From assembly GCA_021773335.1 (NCBI GenBank), contig JAJFKG010000050.1:1-64000 (forward strand): a DNA stretch of 64,000 bases, written 5' to 3'. Origin of the DNA: Gammaproteobacteria bacterium. Its GTDB lineage: Bacteria > Pseudomonadota > Gammaproteobacteria > JAJFKG01. This document shows positions 54,098-62,084 of this stretch, one piece after another. Under the pieces are notes generated by a model. It did no database searches. It was not told the origin of the DNA and worked only from the letters and a program-made list of their open reading frames with translations. Position 1 is the stretch's first letter; each line of letters starts with the position of its first letter. The position numbers were made by a program, and so were the translations under genes.

Positions 54098-54481
54098 TTA
54101 AGCGCTTGCTTTTACTTTACCGGCTTTTTCTAAAGCTGCTTTGGCTTGTTCAACCAACACGCTAAAGGCATTTTTATCATGCACGGCAAGATCAGCTAAG
54201 ACTTTACGATCAACTTCGACTTCAGCAAGTTTCAGACCATGCATGAAACGACTGTACGATAAGCCATCGGCTTGCGCAGCAGCGTTGATGCGCACAATCC
54301 ACAAGGCGCGGAATTGACGTTTACGCTGACGACGATCACGATAGGCATATTGACCCGCTTTGGTAACCGCTTGTTTGGCAATCTTAAAAGTGCGACTGCG
54401 CGCACCTTGATACCCCTTGGCTTGCTCGAGAACTTTTTTATGACGGGCGCGAGCTTGAACCCCACGTTTTACTCTAGACAT
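54098..54481 (-). CDS. rplT: 50S ribosomal protein L20
   Basis: L20 binds 23S rRNA early in 50S assembly and in relatives represses its own operon. The sequence starts [20 protein letters not shown], has the basic N-terminal tail and continues with the conserved [19 protein letters not shown] and [20 protein letters not shown]. At 127 residues it is about 9 longer than in E. coli, with an Ala/Lys-rich end. It follows rpmI by 21 bases. Confidence 0.98.
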   Translation of the reverse strand: MSRVKRGVQARARHKKVLEQAKGYQGARSRTFKIAKQAVTKAGQYAYRDRRQRKRQFRALWIVRINAAAQADGLSYSRFMHGLKLAEVEVDRKVLADLAVHDKNAFSVLVEQAKAALEKAGKVKASA

Positions 54482-54502
54482 TCGATTTTCTCCTCACGCA
54501 CT

Positions 54503-54700
54503 CTATTCTTCGTTTAACATTCGACGCACTAACTTGGCATCACATTCTTGTAACGTCAGCGATGAACGCAATTGGCGTTTACGCTTAGTACTCTTTTTGG
54601 TGAGGATATGATTGCGAAAAGCTTGGCGAAACTTCACCTTACCACTTTTGGTAAGTTTGAAACGTTTTGCCGCACCACGATTGGTTTTCATTTTAGGCAT
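54503..54700 (-). CDS. rpmI: 50S ribosomal protein L35
   Basis: L35 is a 65-residue basic ribosomal protein with the typical [20 protein letters not shown] start, the [17 protein letters not shown] core and a slightly divergent end ([12 protein letters not shown]). It lies between infC and rplT as in almost all bacteria, but 229 bases of repeat-containing DNA separate it from infC. Confidence 0.98.
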   Translation of the reverse strand: MPKMKTNRGAAKRFKLTKSGKVKFRQAFRNHILTKKSTKRKRQLRSSLTLQECDAKLVRRMLNEE

Positions 54701-54780
54701 TTTAAAACTCCGCGATTAAAGTTAATTTATTCATTTAAAGCCACTCAAAACTCTACAACCTGTAACCTACAGACTGGTCT

Positions 54781-54870
54781 GGTCCATCCCATAAAGACTG
54801 GTCCCACCCCATCAAGGCTGGTCCCACCCCTCTGGGGTGGGACCTTAAGCCCACGGACGCTCTGTGTCCG
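54781..54870. repeat. GC-rich hairpins between infC and rpmI
   Basis: GTCCCACCCC-TCT-GGGGTGGGAC (54821-54843) and CGGACGCT-CTG-TGTCCG (54854-54870) are the same two hairpin types as upstream of pheS, preceded by two further half copies (CTGGTCCCACCCCATCAAGG). They interrupt the normally compact infC-rpmI junction. Confidence 0.75.
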
Positions 54871-54929
54871 TTCCTTAAAGGGTGGTGACGATCCATAGAA
54901 ATAAACTACAAGTTATCATTTAAAACGAC

Positions 54930-55472
54930 TCACTTCTTTTTAGCAGGGGCTAAAACCATCACCATTTGGCGTCCTTCCATCTTGGCTTCCTGTTCTACAG
55001 TGCCAAACTCACTCACGTCTTCACGCAAGCGAGTTAGAATTTTCATACCTAATTCGCGATGGGCTAATTCACGGCCACGAAAACGAATCGTGACTTTGAC
55101 TTTATCCCCAGCTTCTAGGAAACCGCTCAGGTTGCGTAGTTTCACCTGGTAGTCCCCTTCTTCCGTTCCCGGACGGAATTTCACTTCTTTCACCTTCGTG
55201 CGCTTTTGCTTTTTGCGCGCTGCTGCATCCCGTTTATTCTTCTCAAACTGGAACTTGCCATAATCCATGATACGGCACACAGGGGGTTGAGCATTCGGTG
55301 AAATTTCAACAAGATCTAAATTGACATCTTCTGCCTTTGCAAGAGCATCCTTTAGAGAAACAACCCCAAGTTGTTCGCCTTCGTTATCAATCAGGCGGAC
55401 TTCAGGGGCTCGTATATCTCGGTTAATCCGCGTCTTAGTACGTGCGTCGGATTTGCGTTGTATTTCGCTAAT
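54930..55472 (-). CDS. infC: Translation initiation factor IF-3 (AUU start)
   Basis: IF-3 checks start-codon choice and keeps subunits apart. The reading frame from the first ATG covers only the C-terminal two thirds; the true protein begins upstream. Translation from ATT (55472-55470) gives 180 residues, exactly the E. coli length, with [20 protein letters not shown], then [20 protein letters not shown] and [25 protein letters not shown] lies 9 bases before the ATT. An AUU start is known in infC and lets IF-3 repress its own mRNA. No ATG, GTG or TTG lies in frame at the right place. Confidence 0.93.
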   Translation of the reverse strand: MSEIQRKSDARTKTRINRDIRAPEVRLIDNEGEQLGVVSLKDALAKAEDVNLDLVEISPNAQPPVCRIMDYGKFQFEKNKRDAAARKKQKRTKVKEVKFRPGTEEGDYQVKLRNLSGFLEAGDKVKVTIRFRGRELAHRELGMKILTRLREDVSEFGTVEQEAKMEGRQMVMVLAPAKKK

Positions 55473-55502
55473 TTCTATTTTCTCCTAGTTAATTTCAAGC
55501 TT

Positions 55503-55610
55503 CTCGGGTGACGCGTTCCGCGCTTACCCGGGCTACAATACGACAATACGTCTTGCCAGCTCTCAGCCTCGTAGCCCGGATAAGTTGCGCAGCAATGCCA
55601 TCCGGGAACA
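55503..55610. repeat. Two family A REP-like units between thrS and infC
   Basis: A shortened unit (about 55507-55536, GGGTGACGCG...CTTACCCGGGCTAC) and a full unit (about 55570-55610, CGTAGCCCGGATAAG...GCCATCCGGGAAC) face each other between thrS and infC. In E. coli these genes are closely joined; here hairpins could lower thrS read-through into infC. Confidence 0.8.
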
Positions 55611-55641
55611 GCAATGACAAAGACCTGCCGCATTGTTTGGC

Positions 55642-57549
55642 CTACACCTTACTGGCAATCTCTGCCTTGAGTTGCTCACACAAAGTCTCGAGAGATAAAC
55701 TCCCTAAGTCTTCACCATTGAGTTTACGGACTGAAACGACTTGCTCGGCTAACTCTTTATCGCCAATAATCAATTGGTAAGGCACACGCTGTAAAGTTTG
55801 TTCGCGGATTTTAAAGCCGATCTTCTCATTTCTCAAGTCTAATTTTGCTCTAAAACCCCGTTTTTGCATATTTTCGACGACATTTGTTGCATAATCGGCG
55901 TGACGGTCGGCAATATTCATCACCACCAGCTGTACTGGTGCCAGCCATAAGGGGAATTTACCCGCATAATGCTCAATCAAAACACCGATAAAACGCTCGA
56001 CCGACCCGAAGATCGCGCGGTGCAACATTGCCGGTGTTTGTTTACTTCCATCTTCCGCGATGTAATAGGCACCCAGACGTTCGGGCAAGAAATAGTCCAA
56101 TTGCAGCGTACCACACTGCCAGATACGGTCCAAACAATCTTTCAACGCGAATTCGATTTTCGGCCCATAGAATGCTCCTTCCCCAGGCGAAAATTCCCAC
56201 GCCACACCGGCTTCATCAAGGGCAACTTGCAAGTCTTTTTCCGCCCTATCCCAAAAAGCATCTTCGCCAATGCGTACATCTGGGCGCGTCGACAGCTTGA
56301 TTATCAAGTTTTCAAAACCAAACTCACGGTACACTTCCAGTAACAACTTCATAAAACGCGCCACTTCTGGCTGCACTTGTTCCGGCGTACAAAAGATATG
56401 CGCGTCATCTTGCACAAACTGACGCACACGCATCAAACCATGCAAAGTCCCCGACGGTTCATCGCGGTGACAAGAACCAAACTCTGAGATACGCAACGGT
56501 AAATCACGATAGCTTTTCAAGCCTTGATTAAAAATCTCGATATGACACGGGCAATTCATTGGTTTAATCGCATAGTCACGATGTTCCGATTGGGTGACAA
56601 ACATTTCTTTGCCGAACTTTTCCCAGTGCCCAGAGCGTTCCCAAAGACTGCGATCCGCCATCATCGGCGTATTCACTTCATCGTAGCCGTTAAGCCACAA
56701 TTTATTGCGTAAATAGGTAATCACAGCTTGGTACAGTTTCCAACCATTGTCATGCCAAAAGGTCATGCCCGGCGCTTCGTCTTGGTGATGGAAAAGATCC
56801 AGCTGCCTACCAATCTTACGATGATCGCGTTTTTCCGCTTCTTCCAGGCGATGTAAGTATTGCTTTAAGGCCTTTTTATCGGACCAGGCGGTACCATAAA
56901 TACGTTGCAGCATTTCATTGTTAGAATCACCACGCCAATACGCGCCTGCCAACTTCGTCAATTTAAAAGCTTTGAGTTTGCCAGTACTTGGCACATGTGG
57001 CCCACGGCATAAATCAATAAAATCCCCCTGTTTATACAGGCTCAAAATTTCATCTTGCGGAATATCGCGAATGATTTCGGCTTTGTATTTTTCACCAATA
57101 CCTTCAAAATATTCAATCGCCGCATCACGCGCCATCACTTGGCGTTCGACAGAGATATCTTCTTTGGCCAACGCATACATCTTGTCTTCAATTTTTTGCA
57201 TATCTTCAGGCGTAAATGAACGCGCAAAGGCGAAATCATAATAAAAGCCATTTTCGATAACCGGACCAATCGTCACTTGCGCCTCGGGGAACAAGCTCTT
57301 AACCGCATGCGCCAGCAAATGCGCGGTTGAATGACGGATGATTTCCAAACCTTCGGCATCACGATCGGTCACAATCGCTAACTCGGTATCCGCTTCGATT
57401 ACATGCGAGGTATCGACCAAATTACCATTGATCTTGCCGGCCAAAGCCGCTTTCGCTAAACCCGCCCCGATATCTTCAGCAATTTGTTGCACACTGACCG
57501 CCGCCTTGAATTCGCGCTGGCTGCCGTCTGGCAAAGTAATTTTTGGCAT
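55642..57549 (-). CDS. thrS: Threonine--tRNA ligase
   Basis: ThrRS charges tRNA-Thr and edits mis-charged Ser. About 635 residues: TGS domain (1-62, [20 protein letters not shown]), editing domain with the HxxxH site [19 protein letters not shown], class II core with [16 protein letters not shown] (zinc Cys), [20 protein letters not shown] and C-terminal anticodon domain [19 protein letters not shown] 57549 is used because AAGGA lies 6 nt upstream and homologues start here; the open frame extends 24 codons further into a family B repeat. Confidence 0.97.
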   Translation of the reverse strand: MPKITLPDGSQREFKAAVSVQQIAEDIGAGLAKAALAGKINGNLVDTSHVIEADTELAIVTDRDAEGLEIIRHSTAHLLAHAVKSLFPEAQVTIGPVIENGFYYDFAFARSFTPEDMQKIEDKMYALAKEDISVERQVMARDAAIEYFEGIGEKYKAEIIRDIPQDEILSLYKQGDFIDLCRGPHVPSTGKLKAFKLTKLAGAYWRGDSNNEMLQRIYGTAWSDKKALKQYLHRLEEAEKRDHRKIGRQLDLFHHQDEAPGMTFWHDNGWKLYQAVITYLRNKLWLNGYDEVNTPMMADRSLWERSGHWEKFGKEMFVTQSEHRDYAIKPMNCPCHIEIFNQGLKSYRDLPLRISEFGSCHRDEPSGTLHGLMRVRQFVQDDAHIFCTPEQVQPEVARFMKLLLEVYREFGFENLIIKLSTRPDVRIGEDAFWDRAEKDLQVALDEAGVAWEFSPGEGAFYGPKIEFALKDCLDRIWQCGTLQLDYFLPERLGAYYIAEDGSKQTPAMLHRAIFGSVERFIGVLIEHYAGKFPLWLAPVQLVVMNIADRHADYATNVVENMQKRGFRAKLDLRNEKIGFKIREQTLQRVPYQLIIGDKELAEQVVSVRKLNGEDLGSLSLETLCEQLKAEIASKV

Positions 57550-57566
57550 CGTTTTTCCTTCAATCC

Positions 57567-57690
57567 GTAGCCTTGATAAGCGCGTAGCGCGCATCAAGGT
57601 TTTTGTGCTTTGCCTAATCAACTAGACCTGGTTCACCCCCTAAGGGCTTCTAAACCTTGATTCGCCCCTTGCAAGGCTGATCAAGACTAC
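57567..57690. repeat. Family B REP-like units upstream of thrS
   Basis: A standard unit (57567-57600, GTAGCCTTGATAAG...GCGCATCAAGG) and a diverged, inverted one (57652-57690, AAACCTTGATTCG...GCTGATCAAGACTAC) occupy the thrS leader. The rest of the 326-base gap is AT-rich, with TATAAT at 57842-57847 ahead of the rightward pseudogene. Confidence 0.75.
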
Positions 57691-57875
57691 AATCCAACTT
57701 TTCCCCACACACAATTCAGCCGCGTATTAAACCATTAATCGTGCAAAAAACATAGGGCCAATGCAAAAGCAAATTAACTGGCTTGACGCTAAATACTTGC
57801 CATCATAAAAGCAAACCGATAAAATTATTACCAATTTTCTCTATAATTTTTTATTTCCCAAAGGCCACTCAAATC

Positions 57876-58470
57876 ATGCCAAAGACAGAAATCGACGAGT
57901 CTGGTAGCTCACCGCATTCCCAAATTGAATCAATCAAGACTGACAAAACCTTTATGGCTGCACTCAAAACCGCTTTAGTCTCGAAACGCCCCAATGAATA
58001 TACTGAGGAACGTGGACTTGGCACATTCGTATGGACAGACGAAGGCAGCCGAGAATTAACGGTGCATTACTTCCTCTTAGCAAAATTCTGTAAAGATCAT
58101 AATCGCCGATGCAGTATTTACTGACGCAATCATCGGCTCAACGCATCCTGATGATAAAGCCCAACACGCAGGCAGCGATTTTACTGGCGCAGACTTCTCA
58201 GGAACAACCATCGTCAATGCAGATCTCACCCTCTCTAAACTAGCCGGCATCACAGCATCATCCAGTACTAAGTTCGACCATGTCGATTTAAGACACAGCA
58301 AATTTACTAGAATGAGTGTATTTTCTGAGGATAGCATTAGCCAACAAGCTTTCTCTCTCAATGGTGCTAAATTCACTGGTTGTGATTTGCGTAGCCTGGA
58401 TTGCGATATAGTAACCCGTATTCAGAAAGTTCAATCACAAGACGAGCAAGCTGCAAATGGCGTGAGCTGA
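57876..58470 (+). pseudogene. Pentapeptide-repeat-like gene broken by a frameshift
   Basis: The first frame from ATG 57876 encodes 82 residues and stops at 58124. A second frame, open from 58081 to the TGA at 58468-58470, continues with pentapeptide-like repeats: GSDFTGADFSGTTIVNADLT, STKFDHVDLRHSKFTRMS and FSLNGAKFTGCDLRSLD. Joining them near 58081-58095 (one extra base, close to an AAAA run) gives one protein of about 197 residues: an acidic N-terminus, a FMAALKTALVSKRPNEYTEE segment and a right-handed beta-helix. Such helices occur in effectors and gyrase-protecting proteins. A sequencing error or programmed shift are alternatives. A -10 TATAAT lies 29 bases upstream; the 3' end overlaps the convergent gene by 40 bases. 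Confidence 0.65.
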
Positions 58471-59987
58471 CTTATTTCAGTCGCGTCACCAGGTAACATC
58501 AGCACCGGCATGCGTCTGTCTTGCTGTAACTGCGTGAGAAAAGCACTTAACTGCCTGTCATCCATTAAGTGCCGACATCCCATAACAAGCACCGCAGACG
58601 CAGTCTTGCTAATAATGCTTGGCAAATGACGCTCAAGGAGCTTTATCATGCGCATATCACCATCATCTAAGGTACCTTTATGGTATAAGGTGCTAATCAA
58701 CTGCTGAAACTGTGCATTGTACGCTTGCAATTTTTCAAACATGATATTCGACTTTACAATATGCAGTCCATTCGCATCAGGACGTTTCAACGCATTTACC
58801 ACGCGTCTAAGCTGTGTCATTATGCCTGTTTCAAGCTGTGTAACTAACATTTGCAACGTAGTAAAGTTAATATTTTTCGCGCTATCTAGAGTAAATCCTT
58901 CCTTAAAAACAGGTAACTTTTTCACAAATCTACACGGCTTAGTCTCTTTGGAACCTGCAGTAGAAAACACGTCCCGACAATAAGCTTCCATCGCTTTCGC
59001 AAAGCCCAAATATTCACGCGCCAAAGATTCAAAGGATTGTAGAGACACTGTGCCCTTGAACTGAGAAGGTATGACCTCAGTACCAACACATTGAGTCGGC
59101 GAGTTAAACTGAACAAAAAAACCACCACTTCTGCCCTTAAAAGAGGATGCAAACTCGCCATCACCGACATAACGCGCCCAGCTGCCATCTGGCATTACGC
59201 CACAATGATTCTCCAACAAAGCCACACATTCCTCGACTTGCCCACTATTCCTTATGTACGCACAGACGTCTTGTACGACCTCGAAAATACGTCCCTGCTC
59301 TTCAACGCTAGAATGACATCTATCGGGGATAACAACAATTGTTCCCGGCTCTAATTCAGGTACTGATTCATATTCTGAGCTGACTTGTGATGCTCTCGCG
59401 TTACTTTGTGCGCCAGCAAACGTATGCCTAAAATAGATGTTCAACGCTGTCATCAGTAATAATTTTACCGATTGTGGCAACTCCTTGTCCCACAGTCGCT
59501 CAGCCATTAACAATGTTCCATACAAAACGATTTCGCTCACTGCGCTGACTGGATCACGATAGGCTCGCCATACCCCAAGCCCAGCATACGCAACCCCTTC
59601 TAAGACTGGTACATTGCTCGCAAAGCATTTGACAACACCCATTATGATCAGCGCCATTCCCAACTCAAACAAACTACTGCCAAGACCAAGCGGCCAGAAA
59701 CCGCCAACAGCTAATAGGCAAATCAAGCCCAAGCTGAATAAGTTCGTATCTGCGCTCATGCGCGTAAAAGCACGATATTGAGAATATGTACGCTGCGGCA
59801 GTGTAGCCCCAGCATACTGTCTCGTTAACTTATTTAGCTCACTCTTTTGCTTTATACTTAAAGTGGCTTGCTTGGCCCCGAGCTCACGCAACAACCAATA
59901 GGCGCGTTGCCTATCATTGGTTTGTAACGCCTCCTGCAAGCCTGTGAAAGTTGCATCAACGCCCCCTGGGGTTTGTAAAAAGAACAT
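58431..59987 (-). CDS. Hypothetical protein with membrane segments
   Basis: I do not recognise this 518-residue protein. Residues 1-75 are helical and polar. Residues 80-165 contain two or three hydrophobic stretches (LFSLGLICLLAVGGFWPLGL, LGMALIIMGVVKCFA, AVSEIVLYGTLLMAE) able to span a membrane as hairpins. The remaining 350 residues are soluble, mixed alpha/beta, with several cysteines and a Cys-rich end (FAACSSCD). GGAGA 5 nt before ATG 59987 supports the start. Internal hairpin-type membrane segments with no signal peptide are a pattern seen in some type IV-secreted effectors; that is only a suggestion. Confidence 0.65.
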   Translation of the reverse strand: MFFLQTPGGVDATFTGLQEALQTNDRQRAYWLLRELGAKQATLSIKQKSELNKLTRQYAGATLPQRTYSQYRAFTRMSADTNLFSLGLICLLAVGGFWPLGLGSSLFELGMALIIMGVVKCFASNVPVLEGVAYAGLGVWRAYRDPVSAVSEIVLYGTLLMAERLWDKELPQSVKLLLMTALNIYFRHTFAGAQSNARASQVSSEYESVPELEPGTIVVIPDRCHSSVEEQGRIFEVVQDVCAYIRNSGQVEECVALLENHCGVMPDGSWARYVGDGEFASSFKGRSGGFFVQFNSPTQCVGTEVIPSQFKGTVSLQSFESLAREYLGFAKAMEAYCRDVFSTAGSKETKPCRFVKKLPVFKEGFTLDSAKNINFTTLQMLVTQLETGIMTQLRRVVNALKRPDANGLHIVKSNIMFEKLQAYNAQFQQLISTLYHKGTLDDGDMRMIKLLERHLPSIISKTASAVLVMGCRHLMDDRQLSAFLTQLQQDRRMPVLMLPGDATEISQLTPFAACSSCD

Positions 59988-60159
59988 GGGATTCTCCAAA
60001 AATGTTATGTTGGCTAAAGCAGCAAATGCAAAAACAATTACAAGGATTATTCATACGTAGAACGCTGTTGAATAAAAAAGCTACACGAGTATATCAAAAA
60101 AATTACACAGCACAAACATTAACCACGCGCTCAGAACTCACTGAGTTAAAAAAGAAAAA

Positions 60160-60235
60160 CACAGGAGAAAAACTGGTAGGCACGAGTGGGATCGAACCAC
60201 CGACCACCACCATGTCAAGGTGGTGCTCTACCACT
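60160..60235 (-). repeat. tRNA-Val 3' remnant, left copy of a 76-base direct repeat (putative att site)
   Basis: These 76 bases are identical to 61850-61925. They hold the last 62 bases of tRNA-Val (anticodon arm, T arm, CCA end; minus strand) plus 14 bases beyond its 3' end. The D arm and 5' acceptor strand are absent: after CTCTACCACT the sequence turns to unrelated AATGATGATT. A truncated tRNA facing an intact copy 1690 bases away is the standard footprint of site-specific integration into a tRNA 3' end. Confidence 0.9.
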
Positions 60236-60279
60236 AATGATGATTCAGAGAAAGGCGTTGTTAACTGAAAAAGCAGTTA

Positions 60280-60354
60280 TTACTGTGAATCATGTTTTTC
60301 TAGTTTACAGTATCAGGAATCCATCATATAATGATACTGTAAATCATGTTTTCA
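60280..60354 (+). promoter_or_regulatory. Promoter embedded in a palindrome, with flanking direct repeats
   Basis: TTTACA (60304-60309), 17 bases, then TATAAT (60327-60332): a near-ideal sigma-70 promoter. An exact 12-base inverted repeat TTTACAGTATCA (60304-60315) and TGATACTGTAAA (60332-60343) covers the -35 box and abuts the -10 box. A direct repeat TACTGTRAATCATGTTTT occurs at 60280-60297 and 60335-60352. The layout looks like a repressor site that controls the ATPase gene; the repressor is not encoded in the island. Confidence 0.7.
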
Positions 60355-60390
60355 TAATCAGCAGTATTTAAGCACGCTAAGGTAAAACAG

Positions 60391-61839
60391 ATGGATCCTA
60401 GAGAGCGATTTATTGGGCGAGATAATGAATTAAGTCGCCTAAAAAAATTTTTAAGTAAAAAAACGGCCTCTATGATCGTCGTCCGTGGCCGTAGACGTAT
60501 CGGAAAAAGCCGACTCATCGAAGAACTTGCCAAGGGTACAACCTTCTACTCCTTTGCGGGTTTAGCACCAACAAAAGAAACTACAGCACAATCACAACGT
60601 GATGTCTTCGCGGCACAACTCAGTGCGCAAACTAATTTACCGGAAATAAAGGCCGACGACTGGAGCAAACTATTTCAATTACTGCATGAAAAAACCAAGC
60701 AAGGACGCATTGTATTATTGTTTGATGAAATCTCCTGGATGGGCGCAAAAGATCCAGATTTTTTAGGAAAAATCAAACATGCCTGGGATCAAAGCTTCAA
60801 AAAAAATCCCAATTTAGTTTTTGTAATTTGTGGCTCTGCGAGTGCTTGGATAGAAAAAAATATCTTAAGCAATACAGGTTTTTTAGGTAGGATTTCATTC
60901 ACACTCACATTAGAGGAGTTAAATTTAAAAGACTGTGCCCAATTTTGGGGTGATAAATTAAATAACATTTCTCCTTATGAAAAATTCAAGTTACTCTCTG
61001 TTACTGGCGGCGTCCCCAGATACTTAGAAGAAATTGATCCCACTGTCAGTGCTGAAGAAAATATTGCCGCACTTTGCTTTAGAAAAGGTGGAATATTGGT
61101 TGATGAATTTGAGCATATTTTTTCAAATATGTTTCAAAGAAATACACCGCTCTACCGCACAATTGTTAAGTCACTGCTGAATGGCCCCAAACAAACTGTT
61201 GACATTAGCCAAGCCTGTCAAGTTGAGATAACAGGCTTATTGAGCGAATATTTAGAAGAATTATCTTTATGTGGATTTATTAAAAGAGACTACACTTGGA
61301 ATATCAAAATCGGCCAAGACAGCCGCTTGAGTCATTACCGATTGAGTGATAATTATCTACGATTTTATCTGCGTTATATTGAAAAATACAAAACAAAAAT
61401 AGATCGCGGCAGCTATGAGTTTACCAGCTTAGCAACGTTACCTGAATGGCGCATCATCCTTGGATTACAGTTTGAAAACCTGGTCTTAAATAATCGGCCC
61501 TACATTCAGTCTTCCCTTAATATTCGCCCAGAAGATATCATCAGTGATAACCCTTTTTTTCAAAGAACCACCAATACCCAGCCAGGTTGTCAAATCGATT
61601 ATATGATTCAAACGAAATTTAATACACTGTATGTTTGTGAGATTAAATTTTCAAAAAATCCTGTTGGCACCGAAGTTATTAAAGAGGTTCAACAAAAAAT
61701 TGACCGCCTTAAACGACCGAAAGGCTTCTCTTGCCGCCCCACCCTCATCCATGTCAATGGCGTCACCAATGACCTTCTTGATGAAAGCTACTTTGCTAAC
61801 ATTATTGACTTTAGCCAACTTCTCTCGGAGAGGCGATAA
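60391..61839 (+). CDS. Archaeal-type ATPase fused to a PD-(D/E)XK nuclease-like domain
   Basis: This 482-residue protein has a STAND/AAA-like ATPase domain (1-230): FIGRDNELSRLKKFL, Walker A VVRGRRRIGKSRLIEE, Walker B RIVLLFDEISWM and sensor-like FVICGSASAWIEKNI. A middle winged-helix region (about 260-330: VDISQACQVEITGLLSEYLE, LSHYRLSDNYLRFYLRYIEK) is followed by a C-terminal domain with QIDYMIQTKFNTLYVCEIKF, the D...ExK pattern of PD-(D/E)XK nucleases. This is the archaeal ATPase plus DUF234 architecture, of unknown function and often found in variable regions. It is the only gene between the tRNA-Val repeats. A defence or mobility role is inference. Confidence 0.85.
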   Translation: MDPRERFIGRDNELSRLKKFLSKKTASMIVVRGRRRIGKSRLIEELAKGTTFYSFAGLAPTKETTAQSQRDVFAAQLSAQTNLPEIKADDWSKLFQLLHEKTKQGRIVLLFDEISWMGAKDPDFLGKIKHAWDQSFKKNPNLVFVICGSASAWIEKNILSNTGFLGRISFTLTLEELNLKDCAQFWGDKLNNISPYEKFKLLSVTGGVPRYLEEIDPTVSAEENIAALCFRKGGILVDEFEHIFSNMFQRNTPLYRTIVKSLLNGPKQTVDISQACQVEITGLLSEYLEELSLCGFIKRDYTWNIKIGQDSRLSHYRLSDNYLRFYLRYIEKYKTKIDRGSYEFTSLATLPEWRIILGLQFENLVLNNRPYIQSSLNIRPEDIISDNPFFQRTTNTQPGCQIDYMIQTKFNTLYVCEIKFSKNPVGTEVIKEVQQKIDRLKRPKGFSCRPTLIHVNGVTNDLLDESYFANIIDFSQLLSERR

Positions 61840-61849
61840 CCCGAGAATC

Positions 61850-61925
61850 CACAGGAGAAAAACTGGTAGGCACGAGTGGGATCGAACCACCGACCACCAC
61901 CATGTCAAGGTGGTGCTCTACCACT
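61850..61925 (-). repeat. Right copy of the 76-base direct repeat within tRNA-Val
   Basis: Identical to 60160-60235. It starts 11 bases after the stop codon of the ATPase gene, covers 14 bases downstream of the tRNA 3' end and the 3' 62 bases of the intact tRNA-Val. It corresponds to the att copy that restores a working tRNA. Confidence 0.9.
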
Positions 61926-61938
61926 GAGCTACGTGCCT
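61864..61938 (-). tRNA. tRNA-Val (anticodon GAC)
   Basis: The minus strand gives a 75-base cloverleaf: acceptor AGGCACG/CGTGCCT, D arm GCTC...GAGC, anticodon stem CCACC/GGTGG with loop TTGACAT, T loop GGTTCGATCC, discriminator A and encoded CCA. It is intact and is the apparent target of the insertion on its 3' side. Confidence 0.95.
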
Positions 61939-61953
61939 ACAGCGACGCGCACT

Positions 61954-61982
61954 TTATCACTCCACCGTGATTCCTTCAACAA
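61954..61982 (-). promoter_or_regulatory. Possible tRNA-Val promoter
   Basis: On the minus strand TTGTTG (61982-61977), a 17-base spacer and TGATAA (61959-61954) lie about 16 bases before the tRNA 5' end. The -10 match is modest. Confidence 0.35.
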
Positions 61983-62084
61983 GCCCTATTGACCACTACG
62001 GTAAATTTTCCCATATAGACAATCGTTCAAAATTTGATAATCTTTTGGTTGCTAAAAATTGAACAGTTGTTTAAGAGGTTAAGC

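Larger units (their letters stand above)
60160..61925. mobile_element. Small putative integrated island at tRNA-Val
   Basis: A 1.69-kb unit lies between the two 76-base repeats. It contains a promoter with a palindrome and a single gene for an ATPase-nuclease fusion. It is visibly richer in A and T than the neighbouring housekeeping genes. No integrase, excisionase or transposase is present, so if it moved it did so with help in trans, or it is what remains of a larger island after deletion. Confidence 0.65.

Noticed and set aside
58077..58376. Leftward frame of 99 codons over the pentapeptide region.
   Set aside because: It is the antisense shadow of the pentapeptide repeats; the plus-strand repeats explain the sequence better.
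60160..60235. A second functional tRNA-Val gene.
   Set aside because: The D arm and 5' acceptor strand are missing, so it cannot fold as a tRNA.
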